Both the position numbers and the translations under genes were made by a program. Positions 7,356 through 15,628 of a stretch of DNA of 64,000 nucleotides are shown in pieces; position 1 is the first letter of the stretch; every line of letters starts with the position of its first letter. This DNA comes from Weeksella virosa DSM 16922 (GTDB lineage: Bacteria > Bacteroidota > Bacteroidia > Flavobacteriales > Weeksellaceae): positions 1,784,001-1,848,000 of the forward strand of contig NC_015144.1 in assembly GCF_000189415.1 (NCBI RefSeq), read 5' to 3'. The notes beneath the pieces are model-generated. The model worked only from the letters and a program-made list of their open reading frames with translations. It did not search any database and had not been told where the DNA came from.

Positions 7356-10300
7356 ATGAGTATTATCGATAAAATATTAGAAGTATTTCTTGGCGATAAA
7401 AATGCCAAAGACGTAAAAGAACTGCAGAAATATGTAAAAGAAGCTAACGAAGTTCTTGAGTCGATGAAATCCTTATCAAATGATGAACTACGCAATAAAA
7501 CGGTCGAATTTAAGGCTAAATTAAAAGAAGCTACAGCCCAATACAACGCCCAAATCGATGAGTTGAAAAAAGAAATCGAATCGATAGAAGACTACGATGA
7601 AAAAGAAGTTCTCTACAATAAAATCGATGACATCAATAAGCAAGCATATAAAGTAGAGGAGAAGATTCTTACCGATATTTTGCCAGAAGCTTTTGCTGTA
7701 ATGCGTGAAACTGGAAGAAGATTTGCAGAAAATAATGAAGTTGTTGTTGCTGTAACAGAGTTCGATAGGCAAGTAGCTCAGCGAAAAGTAAATGTAGTCA
7801 TTGACGAGGAAAAAGGTCAATCGATTTGGAGTAATAAGTGGGATGCTGCCGGTAGAGAAGTCACATGGGACATGATACACTATGATGTGCAATTTATCGG
7901 AGGTGCAGCTTTGCATCTTGGGCGAATTGCAGAAATGCAAACCGGTGAAGGTAAAACATTGGTAGCAACTTTACCGATTTATCTAAATGCCCTTACCGGA
8001 AGAGGAGTACATTTGGTGACCGTGAATGAGTACTTAGCAAAACGTGACTCGGCTTGGATGGCTCCAATTTTCGAGTTTCATGAGCTGAGTGTTGACTGTA
8101 TCGATAACCATCAACCAAACTCTGCTGGTAGGAGAGAAGCCTACCGATGCGATATTGTGTATGGAACCAACAATGAATTTGGATTCGACTATTTACGTGA
8201 CAACATGGCAGCAACGCCAGATGCTTTGGTACAACGAGAACTGAACTTTGCGATCGTCGATGAGGTGGATTCTGTGTTGATTGATGACGCTCGTACGCCG
8301 CTCATTATTTCTGGGCCAGTTCCTCAAGGAGATCGTCATGAGTTCGATATGCTTAAACCAAAAATTGAACGAATCTATTCGATTCAAAGAGAACAACTCA
8401 ATAAAACTCTGAACGAGGCCAAAGCTCTTTTCAAAGAAGGTAATTTAAAAGATGGAGGATTCAAACTTTATCAAGTATACCGTGGATTACCAAAGTATAA
8501 ACCACTCATAAAATTCTTGTCTCAAGATGGAGTTCGAGCACAATTACAAAAAACCGAAGCACATTTCATTGCAGATAATAACCGAGAAATGCACAAAGTA
8601 GATAAACACTTGTACTTTGTCATTGATGAAAAAAATAATCAATCTGATTTAACAGATAAAGGAATCGAACTTTTATCAAAAGGTATGGAAGACGACCAGT
8701 TTTTCATCCTACCAGACGTATCGACTGAGTTAGCTAAAATAGAAAACTCGAATGGTACAAAAGAAGAAATTCTTCATCAAAAAGAAGAATTCTTTCGTAA
8801 TTTTTCGATCAAATCAGAACGTATTCACTCGTTGAGTCAGTTGCTTAAAGCTTACACGCTTTTCGAGAAAGATGTAGAATATGTAGTGATGGACGGCCAG
8901 GTGAAAATTGTAGACGAACAAACGGGGCGTATCATGGATGGTCGTCGATATTCAGATGGCTTGCACCAAGCACTTGAGGCAAAAGAAAACGTGAAGATAG
9001 AGGCTGCAACCCAAACTTTTGCAACGATAACCTTGCAGAACTATTTCCGTATGTATAATAAATTAGGCGGAATGACCGGTACTGCAGAAACAGAAGCAGG
9101 AGAATTTTGGGAAATATACAAATTAGATGTAGTTTCTATACCAACCAATCGTCCAATTGCAAGACAGGATAAAAACGATTTAGTATTCAAGACAAATCGA
9201 GAAAAATACAAAGCAGTCATTGCTGAAGTAGAAAAATTGGCCCGTGAAGAAAAACGTCCTGTATTAGTAGGGACAACCAATGTCGAGGTATCAGAGTTAT
9301 TATCGAAAGCTCTCAAGCTAAGAGGAATTCCACACAACGTTCTCAATGCAAAATTACATAAAAAAGAAGCAGATATTGTTTCGGAAGCTGGTCGCCCAGG
9401 AGCAGTAACTATTGCAACCAATATGGCCGGACGTGGTACCGATATTAAACTTACAGAAGAAGTTAAAAATTCGGGAGGCTTAGCAATCATCGGTACAGAA
9501 CGTCATGATTCTCGCCGTGTCGATCGTCAGTTGCGTGGTCGTGCAGGCCGTCAGGGAGATCCAGGATCATCACAGTTTTTTGTTTCATTAGAAGATAGTC
9601 TGATGCGTCTTTTTGGTTCAGAAAGAATTGCCAAACTAATGGATAGAATGGGGCATACAGAGGGAGATGTAATCGAACATTCGGTTATTACCAAGTCTAT
9701 AGAACGAGCGCAGAAAAAAGTAGAAGAAAATAACTTTGGTATTCGTAAACGATTATTAGAGTATGATGATGTGATGAATAAACAACGCGAAGTCATCTAC
9801 AAACGTAGAAGAAATGCATTGTTTGGTGAGCGCTTGGGAGTAGATATTGCCAACATGATCTACGATGTATCGGCTGCGATTGTTAGAGAAAATAAAGAAG
9901 TAGAAAATTTCAAAGATTTTGAGTTGGATCTGATTAAATACTTCACTATGGAATCTCCTGTAGACGAAGCTGGATTCAAAAATACTTCAATCAAAGCTCT
10001 GACGGATATTGTTTACGAGGCTGCATTAGAAGACTATAAAAACAGGAAAGAATATTTGATGAATGCTGCCTATCCAGTGATTGCAAATGTATACGAGAAT
10101 CAAGGAAATATTTTCTCGCGCATTCAGGTTCCGTTTACCGACGGAATCCGTACGCTAACTATAGTTGCAGACCTCAAAGAATCGTATGAAACTCATTGTA
10201 AGTCATTGATTCGTGACTTCGAAAAAAATATTGTTCTAAGTATCATTGATGATAATTGGAAAGAACATTTGCGTGATGTAGATGACTTGAGAAGAACTTC

Positions 10301-10688
10301 ACAGAATGCCGCTTATGAACAAAAAGATCCTTTGGTAGTTTATAAACAAGAATCATTCAATATCTTTCAAAGAATGTTGAATAACCTCAATAAAGAAATT
10401 GTTGCATTCTTATTCAAAGGTGAATTACCTCAATCACAAAATAACAACGAAGAAGATATAAAGCAGGCTAAAGAGCAAGCACCAGAACAGGTGCAAACTT
10501 CTCGAGGAGATGAGCAAGGAAAAGAAACTAAAACAGACGCGAAAACTTCTCCAGAACAAGTTGATAAAGTAGGACGTAATGAACGAGTGAATATTAGAAA
10601 CCGTTCGACCGGCGAAATCAAAGAAGTAAAATACAAACAAGCCGATGCTTATATACAAACAGGCGAATGGGAAATGACAGAAAAATAG
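7356..10688 (+). CDS. secA: Protein translocase ATPase SecA
   Basis: SecA drives preproteins through the SecYEG channel using ATP. The sequence shows Walker A (MQTGEGKT, about residues 194-201), the DEVDSVLIDDAR Walker B region, the preprotein-binding domain, the second helicase half (VLVGTTNVEVSE, NMAGRGTDIKL, RQLRGRAGRQGDPGSS) and the helical wing and scaffold. It is long (1,110 residues) with an enlarged N-terminal region and a domain insertion around residues 340-420, as is usual in Bacteroidota. The C-terminus has a charged linker and ends in VKYKQADAY...EWEMTEK; the zinc-binding CxCxSG tail of E. coli SecA is absent. The frame extends upstream to 7290, but the ATG at 7356 gives the conserved MSIIDKIL start. 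Confidence 0.97.
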   Translation: MSIIDKILEVFLGDKNAKDVKELQKYVKEANEVLESMKSLSNDELRNKTVEFKAKLKEATAQYNAQIDELKKEIESIEDYDEKEVLYNKIDDINKQAYKVEEKILTDILPEAFAVMRETGRRFAENNEVVVAVTEFDRQVAQRKVNVVIDEEKGQSIWSNKWDAAGREVTWDMIHYDVQFIGGAALHLGRIAEMQTGEGKTLVATLPIYLNALTGRGVHLVTVNEYLAKRDSAWMAPIFEFHELSVDCIDNHQPNSAGRREAYRCDIVYGTNNEFGFDYLRDNMAATPDALVQRELNFAIVDEVDSVLIDDARTPLIISGPVPQGDRHEFDMLKPKIERIYSIQREQLNKTLNEAKALFKEGNLKDGGFKLYQVYRGLPKYKPLIKFLSQDGVRAQLQKTEAHFIADNNREMHKVDKHLYFVIDEKNNQSDLTDKGIELLSKGMEDDQFFILPDVSTELAKIENSNGTKEEILHQKEEFFRNFSIKSERIHSLSQLLKAYTLFEKDVEYVVMDGQVKIVDEQTGRIMDGRRYSDGLHQALEAKENVKIEAATQTFATITLQNYFRMYNKLGGMTGTAETEAGEFWEIYKLDVVSIPTNRPIARQDKNDLVFKTNREKYKAVIAEVEKLAREEKRPVLVGTTNVEVSELLSKALKLRGIPHNVLNAKLHKKEADIVSEAGRPGAVTIATNMAGRGTDIKLTEEVKNSGGLAIIGTERHDSRRVDRQLRGRAGRQGDPGSSQFFVSLEDSLMRLFGSERIAKLMDRMGHTEGDVIEHSVITKSIERAQKKVEENNFGIRKRLLEYDDVMNKQREVIYKRRRNALFGERLGVDIANMIYDVSAAIVRENKEVENFKDFELDLIKYFTMESPVDEAGFKNTSIKALTDIVYEAALEDYKNRKEYLMNAAYPVIANVYENQGNIFSRIQVPFTDGIRTLTIVADLKESYETHCKSLIRDFEKNIVLSIIDDNWKEHLRDVDDLRRTSQNAAYEQKDPLVVYKQESFNIFQRMLNNLNKEIVAFLFKGELPQSQNNNEEDIKQAKEQAPEQVQTSRGDEQGKETKTDAKTSPEQVDKVGRNERVNIRNRSTGEIKEVKYKQADAYIQTGEWEMTEK

Positions 10689-10729
10689 TCTCCTAAAAAA
10701 ACACATTCGAATGTAAGTTTAATAAAAGA

Positions 10730-10766
10730 AATAACCATTATAGTTATCATGATGGTTATTTTTTTA
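10730..10766 (+). terminator. Terminator after secA
   Basis: The 9-bp stem AATAACCAT with ATGGTTATT, separated by 13 nt, is followed by a run of Ts. It lies 40 nt after the secA stop. Confidence 0.65.
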
Positions 10767-10786
10767 TATTAAATAAAAAAAGAACT

Positions 10787-11314
10787 ATGAGAAAAAAGAA
10801 ATTACTATACTTGCATGGTTATCAAGGATTTACAACTAAGGAAAAAAAAGATTTCCTAGACACTATTGCCCATGCACAATATCCGTTGATTGACTATGAT
10901 GCAGAGGCAAAGACTGTTATAAAGGATTTGTTGAATCTGATCGAAAAAGAAAAAATAGAAATACTAAGTGGTACAAGTTTAGGAGCAATACTAGCGTATT
11001 TATTAAGTAGAATTAAACAATTACCATGTTTGTTGTTGAATCCTGGTGTAACACGCTATGAAGAAGTGAAAAGTTTTGTACCAAAAGAGTTCGAACTGAA
11101 AGAAAGTTTAGCACCCACATATATAGTTGCTGGTAAACTAGACACAGTCATATCTTATGATGAACAGTTGAAATTTTATGAGCAACTAAGCGGAAATAAT
11201 GTGTATGAAAAATATTTACTAACCGATGAAAACTTAGAACATCGCGTTTCGCTTGAAGAATTCCAGCGTTACTTCACGCTCTTTTTTCAATGGCTGAATG
11301 AAATTGAGCAATAA
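10787..11314 (+). CDS. YqiA/UPF0227-like alpha/beta-hydrolase
   Basis: This small (175-residue) alpha/beta-hydrolase resembles esterase YqiA. It opens with LLYLHGYQGF, has the nucleophile elbow G-T-S-L-G (LSGTSLGAILAYLL, around residue 63), an LNPGVTRYEE loop, a late acid region (VAGKLDTVISYDE), and a C-terminal His in LEHRVSLEEF. The physiological substrate is unknown. The gene follows the secA terminator and converges with the small membrane-protein gene, with a gap of 4 nt. Confidence 0.75.
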   Translation: MRKKKLLYLHGYQGFTTKEKKDFLDTIAHAQYPLIDYDAEAKTVIKDLLNLIEKEKIEILSGTSLGAILAYLLSRIKQLPCLLLNPGVTRYEEVKSFVPKEFELKESLAPTYIVAGKLDTVISYDEQLKFYEQLSGNNVYEKYLLTDENLEHRVSLEEFQRYFTLFFQWLNEIEQ

Positions 11315-11318
11315 AAAG

Positions 11319-11660
11319 TTAAGAGAGTTTTTTCTGAATAAATTTTTGGAGTTTTGATGTAATAATCGGAACTGTAATTACAACCAAACCCGATAAAATA
11401 TACTTCGAAACACCACCCATCGGGTATCGTGTAGAAATTTTTTCAGCAACAAGATTTAGTGAGCGTTGTATCCTATTCGAAACAATACTATCGGCAGAAT
11501 TCATATTTCCTATAAACCCCACAGCTTTTCCCAAAATAGAATTGTCCTGAGCATGTTCGCTTTCGTTGATTTGTCTTTTTAAATAACGCTTTGCAGCACG
11601 TAACTCATCAATATTTGTAATTGCTTGTCCAGGAGTGTATTTATTAGTCTTCTTCTTCAT
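11319..11660 (-). CDS. Small membrane-associated protein of the YtxH/holin-like trio
   Basis: The protein is about 113 residues. It has a basic, hydrophilic N-terminus (KYTPGQAITNIDELRAAKRYLKRQI), a central region, and one C-terminal membrane segment (YILSGLVVITVPIITSKL). I do not recognise a characterised family, but this pattern often travels with holin-like and YtxH genes in Flavobacteriia. The frame is open to 11684; I prefer the ATG at 11660 because it starts with MKKKTNKY and shortens the overlap with the upstream gene. The overlap of about 17 nt suggests translational coupling. Confidence 0.6.
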   Translation of the reverse strand: MKKKTNKYTPGQAITNIDELRAAKRYLKRQINESEHAQDNSILGKAVGFIGNMNSADSIVSNRIQRSLNLVAEKISTRYPMGGVSKYILSGLVVITVPIITSKLQKFIQKKLS

Positions 11661-11988
11661 CCTTATTTTGGTTTGTAAGTGCATTCATAGAATTAAAAAC
11701 TGCAGTATTCGTTATGGAAAGTTTAATTTTTTTGCGAAATAAAATTCCAATGAGCAAAAATAAACAGTAAAGTCCCGTAATTGCCAAGAAACCTAATCCA
11801 TTGTCGTCAAAAACTTTACCCAATAAAAAGCCTGCTGCAATACTACCAATTAATAGTAAAAAAAAACCAAGTACCGCCATAATAAGAATATATACTGCAG
11901 AAGAAATCATGTGACTAGTAGAGTCAACTATTTCATATTTTACTAGGGTAATACGATTATTGATATGGTTTTTTAGATCTTTAAACAT
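11644..11988 (-). CDS. Phage-holin-superfamily (YqjE-like) membrane protein
   Basis: This 114-residue protein has a short amphipathic N-terminus (KDLKNHINNRITLVKYEIVDS), two membrane segments (about 32-57 and 65-85) and a charged C-terminal tail ending in KDEEED. The layout matches the putative Actinobacterial holin-X / YqjE family. Despite the name these are chromosomal envelope proteins, not lysis proteins. It sits between the YtxH gene and the small membrane protein, all on the minus strand. Confidence 0.7.
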   Translation of the reverse strand: MFKDLKNHINNRITLVKYEIVDSTSHMISSAVYILIMAVLGFFLLLIGSIAAGFLLGKVFDDNGLGFLAITGLYCLFLLIGILFRKKIKLSITNTAVFNSMNALTNQNKDEEED

Positions 11989-12036
11989 ACAATAAAATTA
12001 AGGGACTGAACAATAATAAAGAAACTAAAAAGATAG

Positions 12037-12068
12037 AAAAAATGTAGGATTAAACTCCTACATTTTTT
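12037..12068 (-). terminator. Terminator overlapping the 3' end of the YtxH gene
   Basis: A 13-bp perfect stem (arms 12037-12049 and 12056-12068, core TGTAGGA) has the TAA stop of the YtxH gene in its loop region. On the minus strand it ends in a T run. It should attenuate read-through into the two following minus-strand genes. Confidence 0.7.
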
Positions 12069-12397
12069 TGAAACTCGTCCTGAGCTTCTTCTAATTTATC
12101 TTTAGCCTCGTTCTTGGCGTTTTTTGCTTTTGCAATTAACTCGTCTTTTTGTTCTGCTAATTTATTTTTTACTTCTTCTAACTTAGCTTCTAATTCTTTT
12201 TTACTTTTCTTAGCTTTATCAGAAAAGTCATTAGCGTATTTGTCCAATTCTTTTTTGATTTTGTCAGCCTCTTTTTTTAGTTTTTTGCGTGAATCTTCAC
12301 CCGATTCAGGAGCGTATAATAAGCCTACAACTGCTCCGATTGCTGTACCGATTGCTAAACCTGCTAATAATTTAGTAGCATTATTTAATTTACTCAT
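12050..12397 (-). CDS. YtxH-domain envelope stress-type protein
   Basis: The N-terminus has a glycine-rich membrane segment followed by LLYAPESGEDSRKKL, which is the YtxH signature (about residues 10-38). The rest is a long, highly charged coiled coil of K/E/A heptads. YtxH proteins are small, often stress-induced membrane-anchored proteins without a defined activity. It is the first gene of the trio, and its stop codon lies in the loop of a terminator hairpin. Confidence 0.85.
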   Translation of the reverse strand: MSKLNNATKLLAGLAIGTAIGAVVGLLYAPESGEDSRKKLKKEADKIKKELDKYANDFSDKAKKSKKELEAKLEEVKNKLAEQKDELIAKAKNAKNEAKDKLEEAQDEFQKNVGV

Positions 12398-12496
12398 AAT
12401 AAAGTTTTTTTTGAGATTAAACGTTTGTAATTTTACATCATCATATGGTTCAAAAACGGTGCCATACCAGTAAAGAGATATTAAAAAAATATTAAA

Positions 12497-13696
12497 ATGA
12501 GAATTATTTCAGAAAAAGCATTGCAAATGCCTGCTTCACCTATCAGAAAGCTTGTCCCTTACGCAGATAAAGCTAAAAGTAATGGGAAAAAAGTGTTTCA
12601 CCTAAACATTGGACAACCTGATATAGATTCGCCAAAAGCCGCTTTAGAGGGTTTGAAAAACTTCGATGAAACGATTATTTCTTACACCCATTCCGAAGGT
12701 ACATTGGCCTATAGAGAAGCATTGGCAAACTATTTTACGAATAGAAATATTCATTTACGACCTGAGAATTTTATCGCAACCTTAGGCGGTTCAGAAGCTT
12801 TATTGATGCTCTTTTCGATAATTTGTAATCCAAATGATGAAATCATCATACCAGAACCTTTTTATGCTAACTATAACGGTTTTACATGCAACAATGAAGT
12901 GAAGATTGTACCCGTAGTTTCTACCATAGAAAATGGTTTTGCGTTACCATCAATCGAGGAGTTTGCAAATAAGATTACCGATAAAACACGAGCAATCCTA
13001 ATTTGTAATCCAGGTAATCCTACCGGTTATGTGTACAGCAAAGAAGAATTGACTCAATTAAAAGACTTGGTGCTGAAACACGATTTATATTTGATTGCAG
13101 ATGAGGTTTATGCCGAATATTTATACACAGATAAAGAATTTACTTCGATTTTATCTTTTGATGATTTAAAAGAAAATGCAATTGTCATCGATTCAGAATC
13201 AAAACGATTTAGTTTGTGTGGTGCAAGGAGCGGTGCTTTGATTTCTAGAAATGAAACTTTTCTTAAGGCAGCCATGAAGTTTGCCCAAGCCCGATTAAGC
13301 CCATGCGAAATTTCACAATATATTGCTACACAAGCTCACAATAATCCTGGAACCTATTTCGAAGATTGCCGCGAAGAATATCTAAAACGTCGAGATATTT
13401 TGGTAAACGGGCTCAATGAAATCCCAGGTGTATTTTGTCCAACTCCCAAAGGAGCTTTCTACTGCGTGGCTCAACTGCCAGTAGATAATGCCGAAAAATT
13501 TGCCATTTGGTTGTTAGAAGAATTTCAAGATAATCAAGAAACGGTTATGGTTGCGCCAGCAGCAGGGTTCTATAGCACTCCAAACTCGGGCTTGCAAGAA
13601 GTTCGTTTGGCTTATGTATTAAATGAAAATGATCTGAGACGTTCGGTAGAATTAATAAAGTTAGCCCTCGAAAGTTATCCAGGAACCAAAAGATAA
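12497..13696 (+). CDS. PLP-dependent class I/II aminotransferase (aspartate-aminotransferase-like)
   Basis: This is a fold-type I aminotransferase of 399 residues. It has HLNIGQPDIDSP near the N-terminus, the NPGNPTGYVYS motif (171-181), IADEVYAEYLY (200-210) with the PLP-contacting Asp and Tyr, and the Schiff-base Lys at 236 in IDSESKRFSLCGARSG. A C-terminal Arg region (LQEVRLAYVL) binds the substrate carboxylate. The likely reaction is amino transfer between an amino acid (Asp, aromatic or similar) and a 2-oxo acid; specificity is not evident. It is followed by murB after 3 nt, so both are probably in one operon. Confidence 0.88.
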   Translation: MRIISEKALQMPASPIRKLVPYADKAKSNGKKVFHLNIGQPDIDSPKAALEGLKNFDETIISYTHSEGTLAYREALANYFTNRNIHLRPENFIATLGGSEALLMLFSIICNPNDEIIIPEPFYANYNGFTCNNEVKIVPVVSTIENGFALPSIEEFANKITDKTRAILICNPGNPTGYVYSKEELTQLKDLVLKHDLYLIADEVYAEYLYTDKEFTSILSFDDLKENAIVIDSESKRFSLCGARSGALISRNETFLKAAMKFAQARLSPCEISQYIATQAHNNPGTYFEDCREEYLKRRDILVNGLNEIPGVFCPTPKGAFYCVAQLPVDNAEKFAIWLLEEFQDNQETVMVAPAAGFYSTPNSGLQEVRLAYVLNENDLRRSVELIKLALESYPGTKR

Positions 13697-13699
13697 AAC

Positions 13700-14740
13700 A
13701 TGGAAATCAGAGAAAATTATTCCCTAAAATATTACAATACTTTCCGCTTATCAGTTGTTGCACGTTATTTTATCGAGGCGAAATCCCTAGAAGATTTACA
13801 ATTTGCTTTGGACTTTGCCAAAGAAAAATCGTTACAGTTATTGTTCTTGGGCGGAGGAAGTAATGTTCTTTTTTTGGATAATTTCGATGGATTGGTAATA
13901 AAACTAAGTCTGAAAGGTATTTCTATAGTCAAAGAAACCGAAGATATTGTTTGGATAAAAGCAATGGCTGGTGAAAATTGGCACCAATTCGTTCTATCAA
14001 CCCTAGATAAAGGATTTGGTGGTTTAGAAAATTTATCCTTGATCCCAGGAAATGTCGGCACTGCACCTATGCAAAATATAGGTGCATACGGAGTAGAAAT
14101 TAAAGATACTTTGATCGAAGTAGAAGCACTGAAAATTCTCGATAATACAATCCATATCTTTAGCAAAGAAGCCTGTCGGTTCGGGTATCGCGAATCGATA
14201 TTCAAGAACGAAGAAAAAGGAAATTTTGTATTAGTAAGTGCAACTTTTGAACTAACCAAAAGGAGTCACCAATTGAAAACTTCGTACGGAGCTATTCAAC
14301 AAGAATTAACATTAGAAGGTATTTCTACTCCAACGATAAAAGATATCAGTTCGGCAGTGATCAAAATTAGACAAAGCAAATTACCCGATCCTGATGTGAT
14401 TCCGAATTCTGGAAGTTTCTTTAAAAACCCGTCTGTTTCTGTCGAAAAGTATAGGGAGTTACAAACCTCTTATCCAGAAATTGTTGCTTATCCCAATGCC
14501 GATGGAAGTATGAAAATAGCCGCAGGTTGGTTGATTGAAAATGCAGGCTGGAAAGGCAAACGATTTGGTGATGCAGGTGTGCATGCTAAGCAAGCATTGG
14601 TTTTGGTGAATTACGGTAACGCAACAGGAGAAGAGATCTATAAACTTTCAGAAAAAATAGTGACCGATATCTATGCCAAATATGGCATTTACATGGAGCG
14701 AGAAGTCAATGTTATTGGCTGCGATGAAAATGCTCGATGA
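13700..14740 (+). CDS. murB: UDP-N-acetylmuramate dehydrogenase (UDP-N-acetylenolpyruvoylglucosamine reductase)
   Basis: MurB reduces UDP-GlcNAc-enolpyruvate to UDP-MurNAc with NADPH in the cytoplasm, the second committed step of peptidoglycan synthesis. The sequence has the FAD-binding N-terminus (NTFRLSVVARYF, LFLGGGSNVLF), the central LSLIPGNVGTAPMQNIGAYG region, the catalytic Arg/Tyr region (CRFGYRESIFK), the proton-donor Ser in PNSGSFFKNP, and a C-terminal domain with AAGWLIENAGWKG. The length (346) matches the type I (E. coli-like) enzymes. The gene overlaps the converging receptor-like gene by 29 nt. Confidence 0.95.
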   Translation: MEIRENYSLKYYNTFRLSVVARYFIEAKSLEDLQFALDFAKEKSLQLLFLGGGSNVLFLDNFDGLVIKLSLKGISIVKETEDIVWIKAMAGENWHQFVLSTLDKGFGGLENLSLIPGNVGTAPMQNIGAYGVEIKDTLIEVEALKILDNTIHIFSKEACRFGYRESIFKNEEKGNFVLVSATFELTKRSHQLKTSYGAIQQELTLEGISTPTIKDISSAVIKIRQSKLPDPDVIPNSGSFFKNPSVSVEKYRELQTSYPEIVAYPNADGSMKIAAGWLIENAGWKGKRFGDAGVHAKQALVLVNYGNATGEEIYKLSEKIVTDIYAKYGIYMEREVNVIGCDENAR

Positions 14741-15512
14741 TACGAAAAATTTCTTTAGCACCCTCAGTAAGAGCAGCAGGCCCGGGCTGTAAAATCAGCT
14801 CGGATTTTATTTCGTATAAATGGTCGTTTTTCACTGCATTTACCCTATCAAACTCTTCTCTTTTCTTTACCTCCTCTGGTTTGAACATTTTTCCGCACCA
14901 AGACCCAATAAGAATATCAGGATTTTTCTGCACAACTTCTTCGTGAAGTAAAATTCTATTTTTTGCTAACTTTTCCATTTTTTTATCCGGAAAAGAAATT
15001 TCACCACCCAAAAGTTCAATCAGTTCTTGTACCCAAGTGCTAGCAGCAATAATAGGATCATACCACTCTTCGAAAAATACGTTTGGTTTTTTATGGTATT
15101 GATTGGTTCGATTGTGCAAGTCTTCTAATTGTCTCTGATACGCATCTATAAGCTTTTGCCCGATTGACTGCTCGCCAATCAAGCCAAAAAATTGTAGAAT
15201 GTATCCAAAAATTCCCTCCAAAGTATGATGATTGAAAATATGAACTGGATAGCCTCTTTCGATTAACTCTTTGGCAATGGGTGCTTGCAAATCAGAATAA
15301 CCAACAATCAAGTCTGGTTGCAATTGGTCAATTTCATCAAATTTTGCATCAAGAAATGTACAAATTTTGGGTTTCTCTTTTCTTGCTTGTGGTGGTCTAT
15401 ATGTAAAACCACTAATCCCAACCAAACGGTCTTGTAGGCCAGCCGCATACAAAAGTTCTGTTCCTTCTTCTGTAAGACAAATAATCCTTTGTGGTTTTTG
15501 GATAAAAAGCAT
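14712..15512 (-). CDS. BtuF-like helical-backbone metal/cobalamin-binding protein
   Basis: This looks like a class III substrate-binding protein of the BtuF/FhuD type. It has PQRIICLTEEGTELLYAAGL, RLVGISGFTYRP, DQLQPDLIVGYSDLQAPIA, and later IIAASTWVQELIELLGG with the usual long linking helix. No signal peptide or lipobox is visible at either possible start (15548 or 15512), so the protein may be cytoplasmic, as in some cobalamin-related homologues that lack transporter genes. I choose the ATG at 15512 because MLFIQKPQRI begins the conserved region. No permease or ATPase gene is next to it. Confidence 0.7.
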   Translation of the reverse strand: MLFIQKPQRIICLTEEGTELLYAAGLQDRLVGISGFTYRPPQARKEKPKICTFLDAKFDEIDQLQPDLIVGYSDLQAPIAKELIERGYPVHIFNHHTLEGIFGYILQFFGLIGEQSIGQKLIDAYQRQLEDLHNRTNQYHKKPNVFFEEWYDPIIAASTWVQELIELLGGEISFPDKKMEKLAKNRILLHEEVVQKNPDILIGSWCGKMFKPEEVKKREEFDRVNAVKNDHLYEIKSELILQPGPAALTEGAKEIFRIIEHFHRSQ

Positions 15513-15628
15513 CTTGTTTTTTGGGTTGTTTCCTACGAAGATAAACAAAACATCAAACTTTATGACTCTTTGTTAGTAAGAAAGCAAATAGAATTTGGTA
15601 TTTTCGCAACGATAATACGTAAAAAAGT

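Noticed and set aside
7521-9490. Several antisense open frames inside secA, up to 149 residues
   Set aside because: They are shadows of the long, strongly conserved secA frame and have low-complexity or Cys/Ser-rich sequence with no family signature.
11644-11988. Holin-like gene as a sign of a prophage
   Set aside because: It belongs to a chromosomal YqjE-like family; no phage structural, integrase or lysis genes are nearby.
13765-14259. A 164-residue antisense frame inside murB
   Set aside because: It lies fully within the murB coding region on the other strand and has no recognisable domain.
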